Source of the DNA: Penaeus vannamei
Lineage: Eukaryota > Arthropoda > Malacostraca > Decapoda > Penaeidae
Direction of reading: 5' to 3'
Length of the DNA: 10,000 nt
Assembly: GCF_042767895.1 (NCBI RefSeq)
Contig: NC_091576.1
Span: forward strand, 21,165,780 to 21,175,779
Below are positions 1 through 8,600 of this stretch, piece by piece; positions within the stretch are counted from its first letter, which is position 1; each line of letters begins with the position of its first letter. The translations under genes were made by a program, and so were the position numbers. Below the pieces are notes generated by a model. It had not been told where the DNA came from, searched no databases, and saw nothing but the letters and a program-made list of their open reading frames with translations.

Positions 1-1223
<1,223 letters not shown>

Positions 1224-1278
<55 letters not shown>

Positions 1279-1451
1279 TATATACATATATATATATATA
1301 TACATATATACACACATATATATATATATATACATATATACGTATATACATATATACATACATATATATATCTATATATATGTATGTATATGTATGTATA
1401 TACATATATACATATATATATACATATATATATATGTATATATATACATAT

Positions 1452-1522
<71 letters not shown>

Positions 1523-1572
1523 TATGTATATATACATTTATATATCATATATATGTATATATATATATATAT
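1224..1572. repeat. TA / TACATA low-complexity tract
   Basis: Nearly 350 bases of A/T with regularly placed C and G in TACATA, TATGTA and CACACATA variants. It runs without a break into the first base of the 5' LTR, so the retrotransposon inserted inside it or at its edge. Because the flank is TA repeat and the far LTR end lies outside the window, a target-site duplication cannot be identified. Confidence 0.95.
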
Positions 1573-1576
1573 TGTG

Positions 1577-1593
1577 GAGGTTCTTCAAACCTC
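1577..1593. repeat. Terminal hairpin of the LTR
   Basis: A perfect 6-bp inverted repeat, GAGGTT/AACCTC, with the 5-base loop CTTCA, only four bases inside the LTR end. The identical structure is at 9516-9532 in the 3' copy. It lies where integrase would bind the DNA end, but that role is inference. Confidence 0.6.
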
Positions 1594-2245
1594 GCCTCTG
1601 AGAGACGTAGCAGAATCCAGAAGGGGTGTCCAGATGATCTCCATTTCCCCTGCGTGGGACACTATTTTTTTTTTACTGTTTTTACCCCTGCTCGTTTTTA
1701 GTTAAGTTATCCCTATTTTTAGCTCCGTTTTCTAAGTTGTGTTCATCACGTTTTCTTAGTTTGTTTCGTTCTTTTAAGTAATGGCTGATGTCTTTTATTG
1801 TTTAAGTTTTAAAGTTTACTGCCTTAATATTTTATTTATTGATTTTAATCAATTTGACCGTCATTTTAATTGTTCATTTTCGGATTAAGATTTATTTTTC
1901 CGTATTCTTATTTCATCGATTTGTTCCTTTTATAGATGAGCATGACGGGGTTTGTCCTTTTTATTTTGTAAACTTGTCTTTTTATTATATGTATTTGTAT
2001 TTTGGTTTTATGATTTTACTCTGTAATTGATTTTATTCTTGTTTTACGTTTTTCAAATCGTCCTTTTAGCTTTTTAGGGATGTCAATGACGTTTGTACTT
2101 TTTAAGATGCTTTATTTTTCAATGGTTTTAATTATTTGTCTTAATCTTTTTATCTTTTTATCATCCCTGGTTGTTTTTATATATGCTTTAAATTTTTCAC
2201 ATTTTAATTATGTTTTATTTAGAAGTTATTCAAAAATGAAGGCAG

Positions 2246-2263
2246 TGACGTCAGCAAGACGTC
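2246..2263 (+). promoter_or_regulatory. CRE-like TGACGTCA plus second GACGTC
   Basis: TGACGTCA (2246-2253) is the exact cAMP-response-element palindrome bound by CREB/ATF bZIP factors in animals. A second GACGTC core (2258-2263) starts 11 bases after the first GACGTC, one helical turn, so both would face the same side of the DNA. They stand immediately upstream of the TATA-like box at 2266, as expected for an LTR enhancer or promoter. Binding is inferred from motif and position only. Confidence 0.5.
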
Positions 2264-2265
2264 CG

Positions 2266-2273
2266 CATAAATA
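2266..2273 (+). promoter_or_regulatory. TATA-like box of the LTR promoter
   Basis: CATAAATA occurs in a locally less T-rich part of the LTR and directly follows the CRE-like pair. If functional, transcription would start about 25-32 bases downstream, near 2291-2303. U3 would then be roughly 1573-2295. No initiator is clear, so the start site is approximate. Confidence 0.4.
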
Positions 2274-2288
2274 CGGATCCGCCATAAC

Positions 2289-2294
2289 AATAAA
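2289..2294 (+). terminator. Polyadenylation signal AATAAA
   Basis: The only canonical + strand AATAAA I found in the complete LTR. A GT-rich stretch (TGTGTTTGTGTC, about 2313-2324) follows at the spacing expected of a downstream element, so cleavage would fall around 2305-2312. It sits at or just before the predicted transcription start, which would give a very short R region and keep the signal out of the 5' end of the RNA. The functional copy would be in the 3' LTR, beyond the window. Confidence 0.4.
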
Positions 2295-2478
2295 GAGAGA
2301 TCTATCTGAACCTGTGTTTGTGTCACCCCTTTCTGGATTTACTTCAGCCTGAAGACGTTAGCAGAACAAAGGTTGTACTGAGCATACTTCCCGTTACTTG
2401 CCTAGGGTATTTGCTGGACGTTGTCTTATTTATTTATGTGTTTTATTGTTTTCAAGTGTTTTTTTTACGTATTTTTAC

Positions 2479-2499
2479 ACGAATCCCTTCTGGATTCGT
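2479..2499. repeat. 8-bp perfect hairpin in the LTR
   Basis: ACGAATCC pairs with GGATTCGT across the 5-base loop CTTCT. The loop and right arm (CCCTTCTGGATT, 2485-2496 region) are the reverse complement of AATCCAGAAGGG near the LTR start (1614-1625), so the hairpin includes one copy of a motif repeated in the LTR. Function is unknown. Confidence 0.6.
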
Positions 2500-2568
2500 C
2501 TTTTCTCGTTTTGCTTTTAACGTCAGTTCCTTTTTAAGTATTGTATTTGATATTTTAGTCCTATTTTA

Positions 2569-2584
2569 GTAAGTTAACGTAAGT
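2569..2584 (+). promoter_or_regulatory. Tandem consensus 5' splice sites in the LTR
   Basis: Two GTAAGT hexamers start ten bases apart (2569 and 2579), each matching the metazoan donor consensus from the first intron base. They lie downstream of the presumed transcription start, so they could be in the element RNA. Pyrimidine-rich AG acceptors follow at 3159, 3206 and 3227. Use of these sites is inference. Confidence 0.3.
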
Positions 2585-2881
2585 TTTCTTTTCTTATCTT
2601 GGTGTTTTTAAGTAAAGTAACGTAATTTTAGTGTGTGAGTTCTTGTTTTACCTTTTTAAGCCTTAAGCAGTTTTAGTGTTTCAATATTTTATTTCTTTTG
2701 CATATTTTAAATAATAGGCTGAGTCACAAGGACTTTTAGTAATATTTCTCCGCTCTGGGTACACGTTACACCTGCGTATGATTCTGGGTCAGTGCCCGCT
2801 ACCATTTCACAGGCCCAGGATCTGTTTTAACTTGTTCAGGGGAGTGAACGGGACCCCCATTTGCGTCCCTAAGCCGTTCCT

Positions 2882-2916
2882 GCTTCACGGGAGGCTTCAG
2901 CTCGCTTCACGAGGCT
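2882..2916. repeat. Short direct repeat near the LTR 3' end
   Basis: GCTTCACGGGAGGCT (2882-2896) is followed by GCTTCACGAGGCT (2904-2916), two bases shorter. It lies about 50 bases before the proposed LTR end, in a locally GC-rich segment unlike the T-rich remainder of the LTR. Confidence 0.6.
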
Positions 2917-2966
2917 GGGGTTTAAGTCGGGCTTCTCATCATAGATACCTCGGATACTTACATATT

Positions 2967-2981
2967 TGGTGGCTAGCGGTG
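2967..2981 (+). promoter_or_regulatory. Primer binding site, tRNA-Leu-like
   Basis: TGGTGGCTAGCGGTG lies four bases after the proposed LTR end. The first seven bases exactly complement the CCA-terminated 3' end of an animal tRNA-Leu family whose complement reads TGGTGGCAGCGGTGGG. The site then has one extra T before AGCGGTG resumes the match. The tRNA 3' end would prime minus-strand DNA synthesis by reverse transcriptase. The single-base bulge is odd; it may reflect a host isoacceptor variant or a tolerated mismatch. Confidence 0.65.
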
Positions 2982-3784
2982 AAATGTACCTTTTATGAGC
3001 TATACCAGGAGAATATTACGGAGTTCCTTGTAGGCTGAGAACGTCCGGCACAATCAGTTCTTTCCTGTTAGGATATTTTATGCATGTTCATTGTACCTCC
3101 TACGGGAGTTTTGGGAGAGCCACTTCGCCATATTATGTGTCTTTTGTTTTCTCTTTCAGTGGTATTTTAATTGTGTAGTTTTCAAGAGCGGTTTTTTTTC
3201 TTGCAGCATAATTCTCTTCTCTTGCAGAGTTAGATTTATGTGTCTTAATGCCCGCTCGCCCAGCTAGGCTTACTTTGTGGCTCTCGTCAGTTTTAGGGAC
3301 ACTGTATGTTTCTCTTTTTACGTGTATAATTATCCTTTGGCAGCTCCATGGATCATACAGTGACTTGTGTGTTACGGTGTGTTACAGTGATTTTTGTGTA
3401 ATATAGTGACTGAAACAGTGCAGTGATTTTGATGAAGGGTGCAGTAACGTGTTAAAGTGTGTAGTGACATTGGAAAAGTGCAGTAACGGGTTTGTGAACA
3501 GTACAAGGCTATGAACAGTGAGACGAGGTTGAGCAGTGCAGTGGACTTTGAATCGGTGCAATACAGCCAGATATTGCTGAACGCCTAAGAACAGTACCGA
3601 GCAGTGAACGAACAGTGCTGAAAGTTTTACAGACGGTGTTAAGCGTATGTGAACAGTGACAAGATTGTGAACAGTTAAGTCTATGAACGGTGTCTGGTGA
3701 TATTCGAACAGTGCTTGCTGTGTCTGTGGATGATATAGTTCTCGGAGTGCCTCTCGACTGTATTTGTGGTGCATTGTGTGCAGG
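2982..3784 (+). other. Long gag leader with scattered CAGTG motifs
   Basis: About 800 bases separate the primer site from gag. The first part contains three acceptor-like pyrimidine-AG sites (AG ending at 3159, 3206 and 3227). From about 3355 to 3715 the + strand is C-poor and carries about sixteen CAGT cores, many as GAACAGTG or GCAGTG, at irregular spacing. It looks like a degenerate repeat rather than coding sequence. A 165-codon minus-strand frame across it (3382-3879) exists because the motif lacks stops in that frame. Leaders of this type often hold the RNA packaging signal, but that is inference. Several upstream ATGs are present. Confidence 0.6.
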
Positions 3785-5476
3785 ATGCCCAAAGGCAAGA
3801 ACACGGGAATTCGTAGGAATTTACGATCTTCCAGCCACCCTAGTTCCCGTGACCGTTCTCCGGCAGCAGGCTTATCCATCTCTGTCGATCAGCTGCCCAT
3901 AGTCGTAGGTGGCTCGAATCCAGAGGTACGAGAAGCAGTGAGAGCCATGGAGGGAGAGATTAGTGTGCTGGCCCAAATCCTTGACAAAATCGAAGCCTTG
4001 TCAAGTGAACTCAGTGAAGTCAAGGCTCAGACACAGCAGTTCAACGAAAGGCTCGCCCGGCAGGAAGAAGCTGTGTCCAGACCCCGACAGATAGAAGCAG
4101 AGGTCGAAGTTCTTCAACCTCAGGAACCTTCTGCTAGTACTCGGAGGGATGAGGAGATAGAGGAACTACGGCGGCAGTTACATGAAAAGGAAGAAGAACT
4201 TCAAAGGGAGAAACAGCGTAATAGGGAGAGACGTAACTTGCAGCCTCCAGAAACGCAGCTCCGCTTCTCAGAGAACCCCGAAGACTACGTCCAGAGGCCG
4301 ACTTCTGCTCGGCTTCCTCCAGAGCCACGACCACGCAGCTCCCCAGAGTATGCTGATCCTCGACTGCCGCAGGGAACACCGCAACTAACAGCTGCAGCAC
4401 AACGTGGGTCCTTGGATGACAGCTCTACATCTCGAGCCCTTACTCCAGCTGTGTCCTATGTTGTAGCTCGGGAGTCGGTTCCCCATTTTAAAGGAGACAC
4501 CTCAGCATCCCAGCCGCTGAAATGGAACCAGGATGTGGAGGCCTGGATTCGCTCCATAGAAAACCTCGTGAAACCACCTACTGACGAGGCTTACATTCAG
4601 GCTGCACGAGCGAACTGTAGAGGCCCTGCAGAGCTTATAATAAACTCTCCCCTGTTTGACTTCATCCGTGACTGGGAGACATTTAAGGCCTCTCTACGCA
4701 CCAAGTTTAGGGGAACTTACACGTCCGCTGATTTTTATAAGGTGCTTTATGAAAACAGGATGTCTTCAGTGCAGGCTCCCATGGATTTTTATCTCCAGTT
4801 AGAAGGTCACGTCTACCAGGGGTATCGCGACCATCGAGAAGCAATAGGTGATCCCTCCGAGCTTGTTCGTCGGGTTTTCCTCTCCGGCATTCCATCCTGG
4901 CTTAGGGATTTCTTGGCAGTTAAAGATGACTGCTCCCCCATGCAGCTTGCGGAAACAGCCCAGAGGATATGGAACTCCAGGAACGGGATCAGGCATGAAT
5001 CAGCTACTCGACATCAGTCTCCAAATGAGTTTCGCCTGGATGACGACCGTGACCACCGCCACTATCCTGATCGCCCACCCAGAGCTCGGGACTTGTATGC
5101 TTGCCCTATAGCTGCACAGGTGGACAGAGTGAAGACCCCACAGCTTATTCCACCTCGTGATCCCTGGTGTAGCTTCCATGGAACAGCCACTCACAACACC
5201 TCTGAGTGCCGAGCAGCTTCTTATGTGACTTCTGCGCAAAACCGACCCCATCCTTCCAGAGACATCACCTGCTACCGTTGCCGAAGATCTGGGCACATGG
5301 CTAGACAATGTCCCTTTCCGAGTGGCCAGCAAGGAGAAGCTCCCAGTCCAGCTGGCGGAGTTCCAGAAGGGGGCAGTAACTTCCACCAGTACGCAGACAG
5401 AAACCACAATGTCTCAGATAGCCATGTTGAGTTCCCTCGGGTTGTCAGGACGGCCTCTCGTGGGACTCAATATTAA
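3785..5476 (+). CDS. gag: Gag polyprotein (563 aa)
   Basis: Structural protein expected to assemble the cytoplasmic virus-like particle and package element RNA. The start is the first ATG of the frame (A at -3); the frame is open a few codons upstream but only through a TTG. In order: a basic Ser-rich N-terminus; a heptad-rich, highly charged coiled-coil-like region (about 48-150); a Pro-rich linker (about 150-230); a retrotransposon capsid-type domain (about 231-405) with FKGD...W...VEAWI and the later RRVFLSGIP segment; and two zinc-binding motifs. The first is Cys462-X2-His465-X4-His470-X4-Cys475 (CHHC). The second is a classic CCHC knuckle, Cys496-X2-Cys499-X4-His504-X4-Cys509. The last ~55 residues overlap pol in another frame. 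No stop or frameshift interrupts it. I am sure of the family; the exact start is likely but unproven. Confidence 0.92.
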   Translation: MPKGKNTGIRRNLRSSSHPSSRDRSPAAGLSISVDQLPIVVGGSNPEVREAVRAMEGEISVLAQILDKIEALSSELSEVKAQTQQFNERLARQEEAVSRPRQIEAEVEVLQPQEPSASTRRDEEIEELRRQLHEKEEELQREKQRNRERRNLQPPETQLRFSENPEDYVQRPTSARLPPEPRPRSSPEYADPRLPQGTPQLTAAAQRGSLDDSSTSRALTPAVSYVVARESVPHFKGDTSASQPLKWNQDVEAWIRSIENLVKPPTDEAYIQAARANCRGPAELIINSPLFDFIRDWETFKASLRTKFRGTYTSADFYKVLYENRMSSVQAPMDFYLQLEGHVYQGYRDHREAIGDPSELVRRVFLSGIPSWLRDFLAVKDDCSPMQLAETAQRIWNSRNGIRHESATRHQSPNEFRLDDDRDHRHYPDRPPRARDLYACPIAAQVDRVKTPQLIPPRDPWCSFHGTATHNTSECRAASYVTSAQNRPHPSRDITCYRCRRSGHMARQCPFPSGQQGEAPSPAGGVPEGGSNFHQYADRNHNVSDSHVEFPRVVRTASRGTQY

Positions 5477-5600
5477 TGGTAAGACAACCCTGTGCTTCAT
5501 TGACACTGGATCTGAAGCCACCTTGATCAAGCCAAGTGCTGTAGCCATGATCGTGTCCCACCAAAAGCTTCAGCACAGGACGTCTACCAAGATTCTCTGA
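5229..5600 (+). pseudogene. pol: 5' part of pol: aspartic protease, ended by an in-frame TGA
   Basis: This frame is +1 relative to gag and opens after a TGA at 5226-5228, so it overlaps gag by about 250 bases. It encodes the N-terminal half of the retropepsin: hydrophobic CFI, then the catalytic Asp-Thr-Gly (5502-5510), then SEATLIKPS. Retropepsins act as dimers to cut Gag and Gag-Pol. A TGA at 5598-5600 stops the frame after IleLeu, before the C-terminal ILIGMD strand at 5718-5735, so termination would leave an incomplete protease. The downstream frame continues in register with the expected GVTGQPL segment, so this is one ancestral gene broken by a point stop, unless the codon is read through. 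No ATG is needed if a frameshift from Gag delivers ribosomes, and the first usable position after the candidate shift site is 5322. Confidence 0.8.
5318..5324 (+). promoter_or_regulatory. Candidate +1 frameshift site CCG-AGT-G
   Basis: In the gag frame this reads CCG AGT G, three codons after the last Cys of the CCHC knuckle. Skipping the A gives GTG in the pol frame at 5322. Yeast Ty3 shifts +1 at GCG AGU U by the same geometry, near the end of its Gag. Similarity of codons, direction and position is seen directly; activity in this host is inference. A G-run at 5369-5373, where one base lost or gained would change frame, is a rival explanation. Confidence 0.35.
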
Positions 5601-8600
5601 GGAGTCACAGGGCAACCACTCCAAGTATCAACTGAGGTGACACTCCACTTTCAAATGGCTGAGGACTCTGTCATTGTTCATCAGGCCAGTGTGGTTGACG
5701 TCTCCTTCCCAGGTGACATACTTATTGGGATGGATCTCCTCAGACGGCTGGACTTCACTTTCTCCTCCGAAGCGTCAACTGGGAATGCCACCATTACTCT
5801 GCAGGGACACAAGTTCTCAGTAGTATATACTGATGCAGAGTCTCTCAAGATCTGTTGCATCAAACCCCTGTCACCTACAGAAGATGCCAGTGAAGATGCA
5901 CCAGTTTCTGCCCAAGATCCTCAGACCGTTGCAGCAGTGCATCTTGTTCACCGTGCAAGTATTGCAGCTCACAGTGGCTGCTTTGTTGAAGGCTGTGTTT
6001 CGCGGAACGGACCAACAGATGGCGATATCCTTGTAGTTCCAGCTATGCCGAAAGGACTTCTTTTACCTCATGCTGTCACAAAGGTGAAGGATCGTCGGTG
6101 CTCTGTGTGGGTGGTGAATGCGACTCCAAAACCGATGGTTTTACATAATGGAACACGCCTTGGGAAGGCAGAGCAGGTAGAAGCCATTTACACCAATGAC
6201 CCATCTCAACAACTGCCCAAGATGCCTGAGGAAGTCGTCGCCAGGTCCAGCTACTGTCCTGTCGAGCCTGATTCCCTTGAGGATGGAGAAACCTTTGACT
6301 TTGAGTGGGAAGAAGATTGCTTTGACCGACAATATGGAGTCGAAGACTTCGGCTATGATGATGAGCTGGAGGTTGAACACATGGAGCTGCCACCCTCTAT
6401 TGCCATTGCTGCCTGTGAAGCTGCCGAACTCCTGGAACACGGTCCAAACTTGGATGACCACCAGATGCCAGATCTCGGCCACCTTGAAGACCCCCAACGC
6501 CATCAGCTGACTGAGCTGCTTTGTCGTTTCAAGGGGCTCTTTGATGGTGGTGAAGAAGCTGTAGGTCTTGTACCTGGAATCAAGCATCAGATTGACACAG
6601 GAGATGCCAAGCCTGTTTGCATCCGACAGTGGCGATTACCCCATTCAACACGGCAAGTTATTCGTGAGCAGTGTGACTCTATGCTTCGCTCAGGGGTCAT
6701 TGAGGAATCCACATCCCCCTGGATGAGCCCTGTTGTGCTGGTTAAGAAGAAGGGAGGAGCTCTCAGGTTCTGTGTTGATTACCGTGGCCTGAACGCAGTG
6801 ACCAAGGGTGATACGTATCCTCTGCCTCTTATCAGCGAACTCATCGATGAACTGGGCCCAAAGAACATCTTTACCACCTTAGATGCCCGCGCTGCATACT
6901 GGAGTGTGGAATTGGAAGAAGAGGATCGACCAAAGACGGCGTTTTCAGATGGCTACCGACTCTTCCAGTTCTGCCGTCTTCCTTTTGGCTTATCAACAGC
7001 TCCAACCACGTTCCAGAGGACTATGAATGTCGTCTTATCGTCGGTACTGGGACGTCATACATTAGCCTACTTAGATGACGTTATCATTTACAGCCACAAC
7101 TTCGACCAACACCTCCAAGATCTAGACGAGACCTTGCAGTTGCTGTCATTGGCCGGCCTGAAACTTAACATGGACAAGTGCCAGTTTGCAGCCACAACCA
7201 TAGATTTCCTCGGCTTCACGATTTCCCCTGATGGAGTCTCCCCTAACAAGGATAAGGTTTTGGCTATCTCTAACACCCCACCACCACGTACAGTTAGAGA
7301 AGTTCGTCGTTTCCTAGGAGCAACAGGATTTTTCAGGAAACATGTTCCAGGATATGCAACCTTAGCATCACCATTGCATCTGTTGCTGAAAAAGGATCAA
7401 ACTTGGACCTGGGGACCCGAACAACAAGCTGCGTTTGAAACTCTGAAAGAGAAGCTGACATCTGCTCCAGTCTTATGCCAGCCTGACTTCTCCAAGGGAT
7501 TCGAACTTCACACTGATGCCTCTAGTATTGCACTGGGGGCCTGTCTCATGCAGAGAGATGATGACCAGACACCGCATGCAGTTGCCTATTTCAGCAGAAA
7601 GCTCCGTGATGCAGAAACTCGCTATCCAGCCATCGACTTAGAAGCTCTAGCTGTTGTGGAAGGAGTCCGGACCTTCGATTCCTATCTTTATGGAAGGCGC
7701 TTCACCGTGTACACCGACCACCGCCCCTTAGTGTATGTGTTCAGCAGGAAGACCAAGTCTCCTAGGATGACACGATTCGCCCATGACTTGTCTTTCTATG
7801 ATTTTAGCATCAGGTACAAAGAGGGCCCCACCAATAAAGTGCCAGACTTGCTCTCCAGACAAGTTGCAAAGCTGACAATAACAGAGCTCTCTCCTGAAAG
7901 CCTTGCAGAAGAGCAGAAAGCAGATCCTCAGCTTGCAGAGATTTGCAGTTATTTGGAAGGGGGAAACCTGCCAACTAAGAAGCTTCCTCTTCCTCTTGCT
8001 GACTTTGAATTGAAGGAAGGCGTCCTCTACCGGTTGAAGAATCTACCAGATCGGATTGTATACCAGTTAGTAGTTCCAGTGACTCTACGAAATTCGGCAT
8101 TAAAAGCATCACATCTTCCTCCACTTGCTTCTCATCCAGGCATCCATCGAACATTTCAAAATGCAAGATCAATGTTCTACTGGCCAAACATGCTGAAAGA
8201 TGTACGACAGTATGTAGAATGCTGCGAGATTTGCCAACAATCAAGAGGCGACAGGCAAAAGGTTCCTATGGCTGAGACACCCCTTTCTAACTTTCCATTG
8301 GAACGAGTCTCGATGGACATTATGGACTTTGGGCCCAGCATTCCCATCCGCTGGGCGTTATCCATCATAGACCAGCATTCACGGTATTTGCAGATCATAC
8401 CTCTACGGAAAGTCACTGCTGTCGCTGTCCACCGAGCCTTTCTGGACCATTGGGTAACCCTCTTCGGCCCTCCTAGGGTTATCCAAACTGACAACGGAGT
8501 CCAATTCACAAGCAACCTGTTTAAGGAACTCGCTAAACTGATGCATGCTACCAACCACTACACCATTCGCTACCATCCTCAAGCAAATGGTTTGATTGAG

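Larger units (their letters stand above)
1573..2962 (+). repeat. 5' long terminal repeat (complete)
   Basis: It starts TGTGGAGG and is taken to end ATACTTACA, so the termini are TGT...ACA, the usual TG...CA form. The start is fixed by its second copy at 9512. The end is inferred from the TG...CA rule and the tRNA-Leu-like primer site four bases downstream, because the matching end of the 3' copy is outside the window. At about 1390 bp it is long for a Gypsy LTR. The + strand is strongly T-rich from about 1660 to 2240 and 2400 to 2760. It carries a CRE-like palindrome, a TATA-like box, an AATAAA and several small hairpins. Short open frames inside it, such as 1839-2030, recur in the 3' copy and are not genes. 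Confidence 0.9.

Noticed and set aside
1839..2569. Small + strand frames in the LTR (63-90 codons, hydrophobic)
   Set aside because: Phe/Leu/Ile-rich because the LTR is T-rich. The 63-codon frame recurs at 9777-9968 only because that is the second LTR copy.
3355..3715. CRISPR-like or satellite array in the leader
   Set aside because: The repeated unit is only 5-8 bases, irregularly spaced and degenerate. There are no long direct repeats with uniform spacers, and the context is a eukaryotic retrotransposon.
3764..3784. Upstream extension of gag by seven codons
   Set aside because: It would begin with TTG. The ATG at 3785 has A at -3 and gives a natural Gag N-terminus.
3382..3879. 165-codon minus-strand frame opposite the leader and gag start
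   Set aside because: The CAGTG-type repeats lack stops in this antisense frame. The protein is rich in His/Leu/Thr with no recognised domain, and it overlaps gag.
5637..5639. Independent start of the long pol frame at GTG 5637
   Set aside because: GTG is not a normal eukaryotic start. The frame is the continuation of the protease after TGA 5598-5600, with matching family sequence between the stop and 5637.
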